Positions 19,686 through 27,805 of a stretch of DNA of 64,000 nt are shown piece by piece. Origin of the DNA: G963663495 sp963663495 (lineage in GTDB: Bacteria; Bacteroidota; Rhodothermia; Rhodothermales; Bin80); the NCBI GenBank assembly GCA_963663495.1, contig OY760427.1, positions 1 through 64,000 on the forward strand, written 5' to 3'. Under the pieces are notes generated by a model. That model saw only the letters and a list, made by a program, of their open reading frames with translations. It was not told the origin of the DNA and did not search any database. A program made the translations under genes and the position numbers. Numbering within the stretch: the stretch's first letter is position 1; each line of letters opens with the position of its first letter.

Positions 19686-20551
19686 GGTACCGATCGCTCA
19701 GATCGTTGATATTCGCGGAGGCGCAGTATTCTGGGAATATAAACAATAATTCTCGGAACGGGCTGTGCCTCGTGAACCGCTTTGATCTCAATCATTGCAG
19801 GGCCTGGCAGAATACAGAGGAATTGAGGCTGCAGAGTGTGCCCATTCTATGACGCATCACCGCTGGATATTACACCAACTATAGTACACAGCTTGACGCT
19901 TGCGGTTGCAACCCGCTCTGAGCCTTCGGCGGCCACTGAAGGTGGCCGCCGTCCAAGAAAAACCATTAGCTTAACTTCTTCTCTGGGCGGCTTGTGCCAA
20001 TCGTTGTTGGTTGAAAATCCGGTTCTCGCCATCTTGAAGGCCTACTTATGTATAGATTCTGTGCTCGTTGTGACGCCCCTGATCGCAGTGCTGAGCACAA
20101 AGTTGAAGACTTTATGCACCATTCTCCGTGCACGCAATAACCTGTGCGCGCGATTTTATGGTTTCAGAGGAAAGGCTTTTAATTGTTTGGGTAAGCTGTA
20201 ATTTGAGGCTGTAGAGAGCGAGCCAACGAGCTGATAAGGTATGGTATTGGTGGAGGTAGTTGATCTTCATCAGGTTGAGGTCTAGCCTTGCGGGGATAGC
20301 TCACGATAGGATGGTTGTAAGCTAGTGCCCACTACTGCACATTCGAGCAAAACGCGCGCCATTTTTCTGCTTTAATCCTGCAAATGGCCCGGGTTGCAAA
20401 AACCAGAGAGTTACGGAGTACGCCGGTCAGGATCCACTGTCGTCGCATAATGGATGATAGCATCACATTTGAGGCCAAGTGCACGCGTTGGCATTCTGGT
20501 CCACGCACTAGGCTGAATCGGTTTCAAGATCCTGGAGGAATCCACCAAACA
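19686..20551. other. Intergenic region with an IS256-family left-end relict
   Basis: No gene is supported in these 866 bp. The stretch 19,986 to about 20,107 resembles the left end of the IS256-family element at 41,649-41,765: both have GTTGG(T/C)TGAAAATCCGGT, and GATTCTGTGCTCGTTGTGAC compares with GATTCTGCGCTCATCCTGAC. The stretch 20,108-20,170 matches the MITE-like relict at 2641-2700, including TCCGTGCACGCAATAACCT. So a decayed element end faces the cas3 promoter region about 300 bp away. The promoter of operon 1 should lie between 19,686 and this relict. Confidence 0.6.
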
Positions 20552-22330
20552 TCAACTCGGCCAAAGGATCGGGATAACAAGTATGGCCACGAGTGCTAGA
20601 AGCAGGTTTAGTATCCCACCCACCTTAACAAAGTCCATGAAGCGGTATCCGCCGACAGAATAAATCATGACGTTAGTCTTATAACCAAAGGGGGTGACGA
20701 AGGAGGCGGAGGCTCCGAACATCACCGCTACGAGGAGCGCATAGGGATTCAGACCGGTGGTCTCGGCAACGGCAATGGCCACAGGTGTTAGCATCACAGC
20801 AGTTGCCGTGTTCGCGACCACAGCAGTCATTCCGGCTGTTAGTAAGTAGAAGGCTGCTATGATGCCCGTCTCGCCGAGCGCGGATGTTGCATCCACGACG
20901 CCGGCCGCAAGCCAAGCAACGGCACCCGTGTACTCCATCGCAAGCCCCAGAGGAATGAGTCCCGCCATGATGAAGACTACCATCCAGTCAAGTTCCTGGT
21001 AAATCTCCCGCATATGAACACATCCTGTGAACACCATTAAAGCGGCACCCGCCAGCGCGGAAGTAGAAATCGGAAAAATACCGGTGGTAGCCGATACCAC
21101 AACAGCAACCATTATGGACGCCGCGAATGCCGCACGAGGCCGGCTGTCAACAGGGTGGACAATCTCGGACAGGGGAACGAAGCCCGGTTCCTCGGCAAGA
21201 AGTTGCAGGTCATAAGGTTTCCCGCGCACAAGCAAAATGTCCCCCACAGCGAGCTCGCGCTGCGCCAGCCGGTCAACAAATGCAGTGCTATGATGCTGTA
21301 CCCCCATTACCGTCGCATTAAAGCGTTGGGCAAACGACAAGTCGCGCAGAGTATGCCCCACAAGCGAAGATCCTGGTCCTACTAGCAGCTCTACCAGTCG
21401 GCCGGGAGGTGATGACTTGTGCTCCGTAATGTCCCTGTTATCATGCAAATTGCTCAGCTTGTACCGCCGCACCAGGACCAACAGGTTCTCAACTGCTCCT
21501 TGGGCGTACAGGATATCGCCCGCGATGATCACCTGATCAGCCGATGGTACTGCAATAGTATGGCCGCCCCGTTCTATTCCTAGGACGGTGACATTAAATC
21601 GATCTCTCCAGCGCAGGTCGGAAAGAGATCGCCCGACAGCTGACGATTTCGGTCCTATCTGAAGCTCTGCGGTGTAGCGCCGCACGCCGTAGCGACGGGA
21701 TAAGTCGGGCGCACGCTCTCTGGATGGCATTAGTCGTCGTCCGACTGTAAACAGGTAGAGTGTTCCAATAACCAAGCAGATTATCCCCAGCGGAGCGATC
21801 GAAAACATGGTCAGCTCATCGTACCCAAGTGCCACTGACTCCCCATGCACAATCAAATTGGTCGAAGTGCCAATTAGGGTAACCGTCCCTCCCATGATAG
21901 CCATGAACGAAAGGGGCATTAGGTATAGTGAGGCAGGCTCTTCGGCTTGCTCAGCAAGAGCCAGAAATACCGGGATAAACACGATCACAACGGCAGTGTT
22001 ATTCAAGAACGGTGAGAGCAAGGCGACCAGCGTGCACAGCGCAAACATCCGCCTTGTCTTGCCGCCGAGCGGAGCAGTCCGTGCCCAGACAGCTATTGCA
22101 GCAACCAACCCCGTGTTACTGAGACCGAGACCAAGTACCAGCATTGCCGCGACAGTTACCGTAGCATCGCTGGAAAGTCCTGCAAATGCCTCGCGAGGAC
22201 CGATTACTCCCCCGAGCAAAAGCACAACCGGAACCGCCATGGACAACTGGTCAAGGGGAATCCTGTCGGCGGCAAAGAGGACTAGGGCGAGCCCGGCAAC
22301 GATCAGCACGAATACCATGTCGAAGGTCAT
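20552..22330 (-). CDS. SLC13-type permease with two RCK_C (TrkA-C) domains
   Basis: 592-aa integral membrane protein of the SLC13 / divalent anion:sodium symporter type (DASS/ArsB-like). An N-terminal membrane half (segments about 1-200, with the re-entrant-loop motif NNTAVVIVFIPVF) and a C-terminal membrane half (about 390-592, with NTATAVMLTPVAIAVAE) flank two cytoplasmic RCK_C regulatory domains. The first is around GRSLSDLRWRDRFNVTVLGI and the second around GHTLRDLSFAQRFNATVMGV. Such proteins move sulphate, dicarboxylates or related anions; the substrate cannot be told from sequence. It lies 105 bp downstream of a longer paralogue in the same direction, probably one transcript. A role in CRISPR immunity is not implied. 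Confidence 0.88.
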   Translation of the reverse strand: MTFDMVFVLIVAGLALVLFAADRIPLDQLSMAVPVVLLLGGVIGPREAFAGLSSDATVTVAAMLVLGLGLSNTGLVAAIAVWARTAPLGGKTRRMFALCTLVALLSPFLNNTAVVIVFIPVFLALAEQAEEPASLYLMPLSFMAIMGGTVTLIGTSTNLIVHGESVALGYDELTMFSIAPLGIICLVIGTLYLFTVGRRLMPSRERAPDLSRRYGVRRYTAELQIGPKSSAVGRSLSDLRWRDRFNVTVLGIERGGHTIAVPSADQVIIAGDILYAQGAVENLLVLVRRYKLSNLHDNRDITEHKSSPPGRLVELLVGPGSSLVGHTLRDLSFAQRFNATVMGVQHHSTAFVDRLAQRELAVGDILLVRGKPYDLQLLAEEPGFVPLSEIVHPVDSRPRAAFAASIMVAVVVSATTGIFPISTSALAGAALMVFTGCVHMREIYQELDWMVVFIMAGLIPLGLAMEYTGAVAWLAAGVVDATSALGETGIIAAFYLLTAGMTAVVANTATAVMLTPVAIAVAETTGLNPYALLVAVMFGASASFVTPFGYKTNVMIYSVGGYRFMDFVKVGGILNLLLALVAILVIPILWPS

Positions 22331-22435
22331 CGCTAACCCTCCAGACCCTTGCTACTTCCGCTGTGCGGGTGCCTCTGAAAATCTCTTACTTGGATACAAT
22401 ACAAGAAGTGTTGGGTGGAGCGAGAGATGGCAGTA

Positions 22436-24805
22436 TCAAAGTGTCCACACCATTGGTAGGTAGAAGACTACGAGGAGGAGTAGAAGGATAAGGAGCGGTG
22501 CGCCAACACGCGTGTAGTCCAAGACTTTGTACCCGCCTGCTCCCATAACAAGAAGATTCACCGGATGTCCAAAAGGGCTGACGAATGCACACGAGGAACC
22601 CACTGCCACGACCATAAATAGCGCTTGAACAGATAGATCAAGTTCGATTGCCGTGCTGTATGCGATTGGTGCCACAAGTACAGCCACTGCGGACGTAGGT
22701 ATGAACTGTGCTGCGAGCGCGCAGAGCAGGAAGAGCGATCCGATCAGAACTCGGGGGCCTGCAATGGCAGCTCGACCAATCACCTCACTTGCAATCAGTT
22801 CTGCTGCGCCCGATGCCTCCATCGCGAGGCCAAGGGCGAGCATGCCTCCGAGAAGCACGATTACGCGCCATTCAACGTGCGAGTACACCTCGCTGCCTTT
22901 AAGGCAGCCTGTAATAACCATCAGAAGCGCCCCCGTGAGTGTGGCAATGTATATCGGGAGCAGGTTCATTGCAGCAGACAGGATAACCCCAATCATTATA
23001 ACACCCGCAATTGGGGCGCGGCGCAGCCGGAACACCTCTTCGAATTCAGAAGTCAGGGTAAGAAATCGCTGGTCAAGCGCCAGCGATTGAATCCTAACCC
23101 GCGGGCCATAAACGAGGAGGGCGTCTCCAAACTGGAGGCGTGTTTCGCTAAGCGCGACATTTGAGTGCATAGTCTTGCCACGACGCCAGATAGCCAGTGT
23201 TGTGAGTCCGTACGCACCCCGGAAGTTGCTTTCGCCGAGTGTCTTCCCCTCGACGTCCGAGTCTGGGGCAAGGGTAAATTCTGCAAAGCCCACCCGTTCC
23301 GACACCAGCTCAGATGGCGATGGTACCTCGTCAAGCACCTTAAGCTCTTGCAGCGCAGCCAGTACGACCCGGAATTCCTTGTTCCCATTCAAAATCAGCT
23401 GGTCCCCCGATCTCAATGTTACCGAGGCCTCCGGCAGGATGATGTGTTCATGACCGGATTCACCTTTCCGCTGTATATCGACGACAGAAAGGTCGAATCC
23501 TTCATGTAGCCTGGATTCCGAAAGTGTCATCCCGTCCAGCACCGATCCGGCCGGGATCTCGTGCCGCAAAAGCCAACGGCCTATGCCGTATTGCTGATGC
23601 GCCTCATGGATGTTCATTAGTGAGGCGGACGAAAAGTCTTCCGTATGGAGGGATTGGTTTAGATGGTCCTCACGTCCAAGGAGAAGCAGATTGTCTCCAG
23701 CCTCAAGACTGAAGCTCCCGAAGGAACTCCCGTGGATATGTTCTCCCCGCCGCATGGCTAAGACATGCACACCCAAGCGTTCGCGCAATCCAGACACCCA
23801 CATATTGCCACCAATCAGGCTTGAATCTACGGCAATCTCAACCTTTGCAAGCCCAATCTCTTTGTTCATTGAATTCCAGATGGTTTCCGCCGATTCATCA
23901 AAATGTTTCGGGTAGCCCCAAGCCCGCAGTCGGTCCAAGTCCTCGCGTAGTCCTTCGATCAGCAGCAGGTCCTTGCTCTTTAGCAGAAAGCCCGGTTCCG
24001 GTGCTCTGATGTATCGTCCGTTTCTACGGACTGCGATCAAGTCAACGCCGAGAGCCTGACCTAAACGTGCCTGCTCCAGCGATTTTCCGTCAAGTTCCGA
24101 GCCGCGGGGGATGCGGAGAGCAATCAACGTTTCCTTGAGTCCATAGCGGCTCAGACCAAGTTGGGTGCCGGGTTTGTGGGTGCCTGCAGGTCGGTTCGGA
24201 AGGAAGTACCTTCCGCCAAGAGTTACGTACGCGATTCCAAGAAGGAGTGCAGCTGCACCGACAGGCGTAAAGGAGAAGAGACCGAATGCTCCTTCGCCGG
24301 ATTGTTCAAGGAATGTAGAAAGCAAGATGTTTGGCCCCGTGCCTATCAATGTTGTCATCCCTCCGAGCAGAGAGGCGAAGGCGAGTGGAATGAGGAGTCT
24401 GGATGGTTGAATCCCGAGTCGTCGAGCCATATTGAGCACTACCGGCAGAAGGAGGGCAGTGGCAGCTATGTTGTTCATCACGCCCGACATAAGTCCAGAG
24501 GTCAACATTATGAGGGCTGTGACACGGAAAGCGGATTTGCCTGCAAAGCGCATCATCTGGGCACCTATGAGGTTGGCAACGCCCGTCCGGTGGAGTCCCC
24601 CGCTTAGAACGAGCACGGCCGCAATCGTCACGACGGCCGGATTTGCGAACCCTACAATTGCGCGGTCCATCGGAACAATACCACTTATCGCTAGCGCTAC
24701 CAGTACCGCGAGGGCGACGATATCGTAGCGCAGCCATTCTGTTAGAAACAGGACCACTGCCATCGCGATGATCGCGAAGACAATTACTATGTCAGGGGTC
24801 AGCAT
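22436..24805 (-). CDS. SLC13-type permease with four RCK_C domains
   Basis: 789-aa permease related to its downstream neighbour. The N-terminal membrane half (about 1-210) includes MNNIAATALLLPVVLNMARR. The C-terminal membrane half (about 585-789) includes FIPTSAVAVLVAPIAYS. Between them are four RCK_C-like repeats, recognisable at GKSLEQARLGQALGVDLIAV, GLRERLGVHVLAM, GMTLSESRLHEGFDLSVVDI and GKTLGESNFRGAYGLTTLAI, each ending in a GD.LLL-type strand. Two repeats is the usual number. Start ATG at 24,805. Substrate unknown (sulphate or dicarboxylate are typical). Confidence 0.88.
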   Translation of the reverse strand: MLTPDIVIVFAIIAMAVVLFLTEWLRYDIVALAVLVALAISGIVPMDRAIVGFANPAVVTIAAVLVLSGGLHRTGVANLIGAQMMRFAGKSAFRVTALIMLTSGLMSGVMNNIAATALLLPVVLNMARRLGIQPSRLLIPLAFASLLGGMTTLIGTGPNILLSTFLEQSGEGAFGLFSFTPVGAAALLLGIAYVTLGGRYFLPNRPAGTHKPGTQLGLSRYGLKETLIALRIPRGSELDGKSLEQARLGQALGVDLIAVRRNGRYIRAPEPGFLLKSKDLLLIEGLREDLDRLRAWGYPKHFDESAETIWNSMNKEIGLAKVEIAVDSSLIGGNMWVSGLRERLGVHVLAMRRGEHIHGSSFGSFSLEAGDNLLLLGREDHLNQSLHTEDFSSASLMNIHEAHQQYGIGRWLLRHEIPAGSVLDGMTLSESRLHEGFDLSVVDIQRKGESGHEHIILPEASVTLRSGDQLILNGNKEFRVVLAALQELKVLDEVPSPSELVSERVGFAEFTLAPDSDVEGKTLGESNFRGAYGLTTLAIWRRGKTMHSNVALSETRLQFGDALLVYGPRVRIQSLALDQRFLTLTSEFEEVFRLRRAPIAGVIMIGVILSAAMNLLPIYIATLTGALLMVITGCLKGSEVYSHVEWRVIVLLGGMLALGLAMEASGAAELIASEVIGRAAIAGPRVLIGSLFLLCALAAQFIPTSAVAVLVAPIAYSTAIELDLSVQALFMVVAVGSSCAFVSPFGHPVNLLVMGAGGYKVLDYTRVGAPLLILLLLLVVFYLPMVWTL

Positions 24806-24962
24806 TGGTTATCCTACTGATTAGACCGCGGCTTCAAGTTGCCGGACGAAGACCTGTGCAGCCTGTGCACCGTTTAGCAACCCAAGCAGTGGCCTTCGAG
24901 GGTGTCTTGGGGAAATCATTTCGGTGTAATGATTTGAAGGGAATTTATTTGGCAAAGTGAAA

Positions 24963-26185
24963 CTACCAATACGATCCTGCATCGTTACCACGCTTAGCGG
25001 TGGAACAACGTTTCAACGCCAGGGGCACGGCCTGCTGCGGCATTTCCGCGTCCGCCCGATGCCTAGGGTCTCCCGCCCTGTTGAAAAGATCCAGTCCCCT
25101 CAAACGAATATTCGTCGCCGCATTCACATCCCGATTAAGAACAAGTTCACAGTGCTCGCGACGATACGTGCGAACATCAAGCGCGATTGTGTCTCCCGAC
25201 ATGCCATCGTAGCTACTGCATTGCTGCGCCGTGTAATGCGGACGCACCTTTACCAGTTCGCCCCCAGCATTCTCAGCCTTGTAGGCAAGCTGCTGCTTGA
25301 AGTAACCAGGGGACTGCGACAGTATGGCACGGTTCAGCCCGCGCTTACGCGCCCCTCCCTTGGCAGTCAAGCCCTTCAGAGTTAAGTCTTCCATTATCAC
25401 ATAGGCAGAGTGATGTTTAACAATGTCGGTGGTGACAGCGTGCACTGCATTGCGCTGCCGCAATTGTGCAGGCGCCCGTGCATGTCGCTCCTTCCTCCGC
25501 TTCCTACTGCCACGTTTCGCACGTAACACTTTTCGTTGACACCTCTCGGCCTGCCGCTCAGATATGACTATCCGATCATACTGCGCTCCGTTGGACAGCG
25601 AGGCGTTAGCCTTAACACTAACATCAATCCCCACGGCAGCTCTGGATGCCTCCACAACGGGTACCACAGCATGTTGTGCCACGAGTTGGACATCATACCC
25701 GATATCCAGAGGATACCGTAGGATGCGGACCTGCTTATCAACATTGCTGCCAGCCAAGACGCCCCAATGGTCCCTGAGGCGCAGCTTCCCGACTCCCTTT
25801 ATCTGTACGGGCCAGTACCTCCCGTATTTCCGGGGCTTAACACCCTCAAGCTCGAAGGAGCGCATTATCTTCTTCAGCCTCGGCAAACCAGCCTTCCTGC
25901 CCGCATTGTTGTCCTTGAAGTATTTTTGGTACGCTCGTGCGATGCGAAAAGCGATGCTCCTTTGCGCCTTTACTCGGTAGTATGTCGTACGTTCATTCTG
26001 CCGGAGCTTTGTCAGCCACGTAAACAGGTCGACGGCGGAAGGTGTTTTATGGATCTCCCCGTGTGTTTTCCGGCAGTGTTCGATCACCTGGATACCCAGC
26101 CAGAACAGATGCCGGAAGAGGTCGTCCAGCTGTGTTTTTTGCTACGCTTTATGCGTGCACAACGGTATGCATATGTTCTCAACAT
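24963..26185 (-). pseudogene. tnpB: IS200/IS605-family tnpB, N-terminally broken
   Basis: TnpB is the RNA-guided nuclease of IS200/IS605 elements. The readable part (374 codons from 26,087) has the RuvC Asp in AVGIDVSVKA, the Glu in VIMEDLTLKG and the last Asp in NRDVNAATNI. The natural start appears to be the ATG at 26,185 (MLRTYAYR), but the frame is lost by a shift and an in-frame TAG before QKTQLDDLFRHLFW, which rejoins the open frame. The zinc ribbon is also damaged: the CxxC pairs read CSSY and CELV, each missing its second Cys. It is therefore a pseudogene unless the shortened form is used. No tnpA is present. Confidence 0.85.
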
Positions 26186-26318
26186 ATATAATGGACACAC
26201 TATATCGGCGGAGTGTTCCAGTTAGTTCACCTAGCCGCAAGATTCCCATACTTAGCCATGGGAGCCACTCGTGCGAATGGGATGCCCTCAACTCATTCGC
26301 AGCACGGTGAGTCAAGCC

Positions 26319-27050
26319 CTGCCCGTCGCCCATAAGTCATTATAGCGGTTTAATTGTTCGTCAGTTCTGGTCATTTCTCGCTGGCATGGCTGTCGGAATA
26401 ATTCGGGTATTTCGGCCTGGCAGGGATGGTGTGTGACTTGAGGTGAATAATGCCCTCCTCTCGTGCGGATACGCGATCTCTACCTGCGCTGCTTCCCTTG
26501 GCGCTGCATTGCCTACATCCACGAACCCTTGGCTGCAGTCTCCTGGCGATACTTCCGCCTCCAGTAATTCAACGGTCCGTACGAGATGCCGTGCTCTGCA
26601 CAAGACGCCGCTGCGGACCGGGTCCTTTCGTTATACTGCTCTACCAGCGGAAACATCTCTTCCGCCGTACGTCTGGGCTGTACCATGCGATCCGGGGTCT
26701 GGGTTCTAACGTCTACGGGTAAGCTCCCCAGAACCCGCCACCTAATCAAGATGCAGTTCACTGCACGCTCACGCAGGTGTAGCCATTGGGGCATAGGCCC
26801 ACATCAGGCAAGTTGACATGCCATGTATGTGAACCCAGATGAACTCCCGTGCGAGCATGCACTCAATCGTTCGTCTCTTACCTCGTATCCCAATTCGTAT
26901 CCCAATGTCATTAGGTATAACCTCTCTAGGCCACGCCACATGATCTGGTAACCCACCGGTCCATCACGAGTGCGGTTCTGATAGCCGCCGAGCACCGCTA
27001 CGATCAGGATAGCAGCTCCCAAAGTACTGGGCTTCGGCAGCTTTACCCGT
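26319..27050 (-). mobile_element. Right-end remnant of the IS4-DruA element
   Basis: The end begins CTGCCCGTCGCCCATAA and runs inward almost like the right TIR of the complete element at 32,589-35,645 (shared TGGCATGGCTGTCGGAATA and GTGTGTGACTTGAGGTGAAT). It carries the small TnpA-like frame and then the last ~65 codons of the IS4 transposase (about 26,850-27,045, reading leftward). It stops at CCCGT (27,046-27,050), where it is fused to the IS256-like gene. CCCGT occurs at the breakpoint in both parents, so the junction looks like illegitimate recombination that deleted the rest of both elements. Confidence 0.8.
26513..26656 (-). CDS. Small TnpA-like HTH protein (IS4 remnant copy)
   Basis: A 47-aa frame beginning MFPLVEQYNERTRSAAASC and containing GISYGPLNYWRRKYRQE, which resembles the helix-turn-helix of IS66 TnpA and related small transposon proteins. 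The frame is open further upstream (RRTAEE precedes the Met). The same small protein, with a few substitutions, is encoded at 35,307-35,450 in the complete IS4-DruA element. That argues it belongs to the element. Whether it is translated is unknown. Confidence 0.45.
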   Translation of the reverse strand: MFPLVEQYNERTRSAAASCAEHGISYGPLNYWRRKYRQETAAKGSWM

Positions 27051-27693
27051 CCTGCTCGGACAGATAACTCACTACACGCGTGCGCTTGTGCATCTGGCAG
27101 TGTTGCTGCTGCATACCGGTACCCAAGCACTCTTGCAGTACGCCGGTCAGCGATGTCACATCAGGAGTGATGCAGAAGAGCCCCCGATCTGCGCACAAAC
27201 CGAGCTCCAACAAGCCTTGTAACAAGTGTTGCACGCGCTCCGCATCGTGCAACGGAGCCTCCACAAAGCCCAGAATGCGCCGATAACCCTCAATGGTAGC
27301 GGCCATGCACAAGACTATGGGTCGCCCCCACACTTCCATGGCATCAAGCCAAAGGATTACGTGCTCTTCTTCACACAACGGGCGCATATCAAACATCTGC
27401 CGCGCCTGCTCGCACGCCGCATCATCATCATCGTACCCCAATGCCAAGCCTCCCGGAGACTCTGGAGCACGGACGCTATTTTCCTCCTCGGAAGGTGCTT
27501 CTGCCAACTGCTCCCCAGTGCCGTCTGGAGCCGCATTATCCGACGGAAGCATAACATCCTCTTCCAGACTAGACGTTAACTGCTGCACACACTGGGTGAG
27601 GTGCCGCAACAAGTCAAATTGCAGCTGCCGACCGGACGCGCCGGCATGACGCAGCTCCTGAATGAGCTGCGATAAATCATCTGATAAACTCAT
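27051..27693 (-). pseudogene. Truncated IS256-like inactive transposase paralogue (array 2 side)
   Basis: The first ~214 codons of the gene whose complete copy is at 44,406-45,467; the two are nearly identical at DNA level. It starts MSLSDDLSQLIQELRHAG, keeps the first Asp in ILWLDAMEVWGRP, and has Pro at the position of the second catalytic Asp (LFCITPDVTSL). It is cut at 27,050 by fusion to the IS4 remnant. It reads away from CRISPR array 2, and the upstream non-coding DNA up to the TIR at 27,762-27,791 is also nearly identical to 45,468-45,565. Confidence 0.85.
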
Positions 27694-27761
27694 AAGTGAT
27701 CATGGATCCGTATAGTGAAAAGGCTTAGGAAACCCAAGCCAACACCGAACCACAAATCATT

Positions 27762-27791
27762 TTTTCAGCCAACAAGGAATGGCACGCCGCC
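27762..27791. mobile_element. Right TIR of an IS256-family element beside array 2
   Basis: These 30 bases are identical to the right end (45,536-45,565) of the complete element and are the exact complement of its left end at 41,649-41,678 (GGCGGCGTGCCATTCCTTGT onward). Only 14 bp separate them from the first repeat of array 2 at 27,806. The identity to 45,565 stops exactly here, which defines the element boundary. Confidence 0.88.
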
Positions 27792-27805
27792 CCCCGAATT
27801 GGCGC

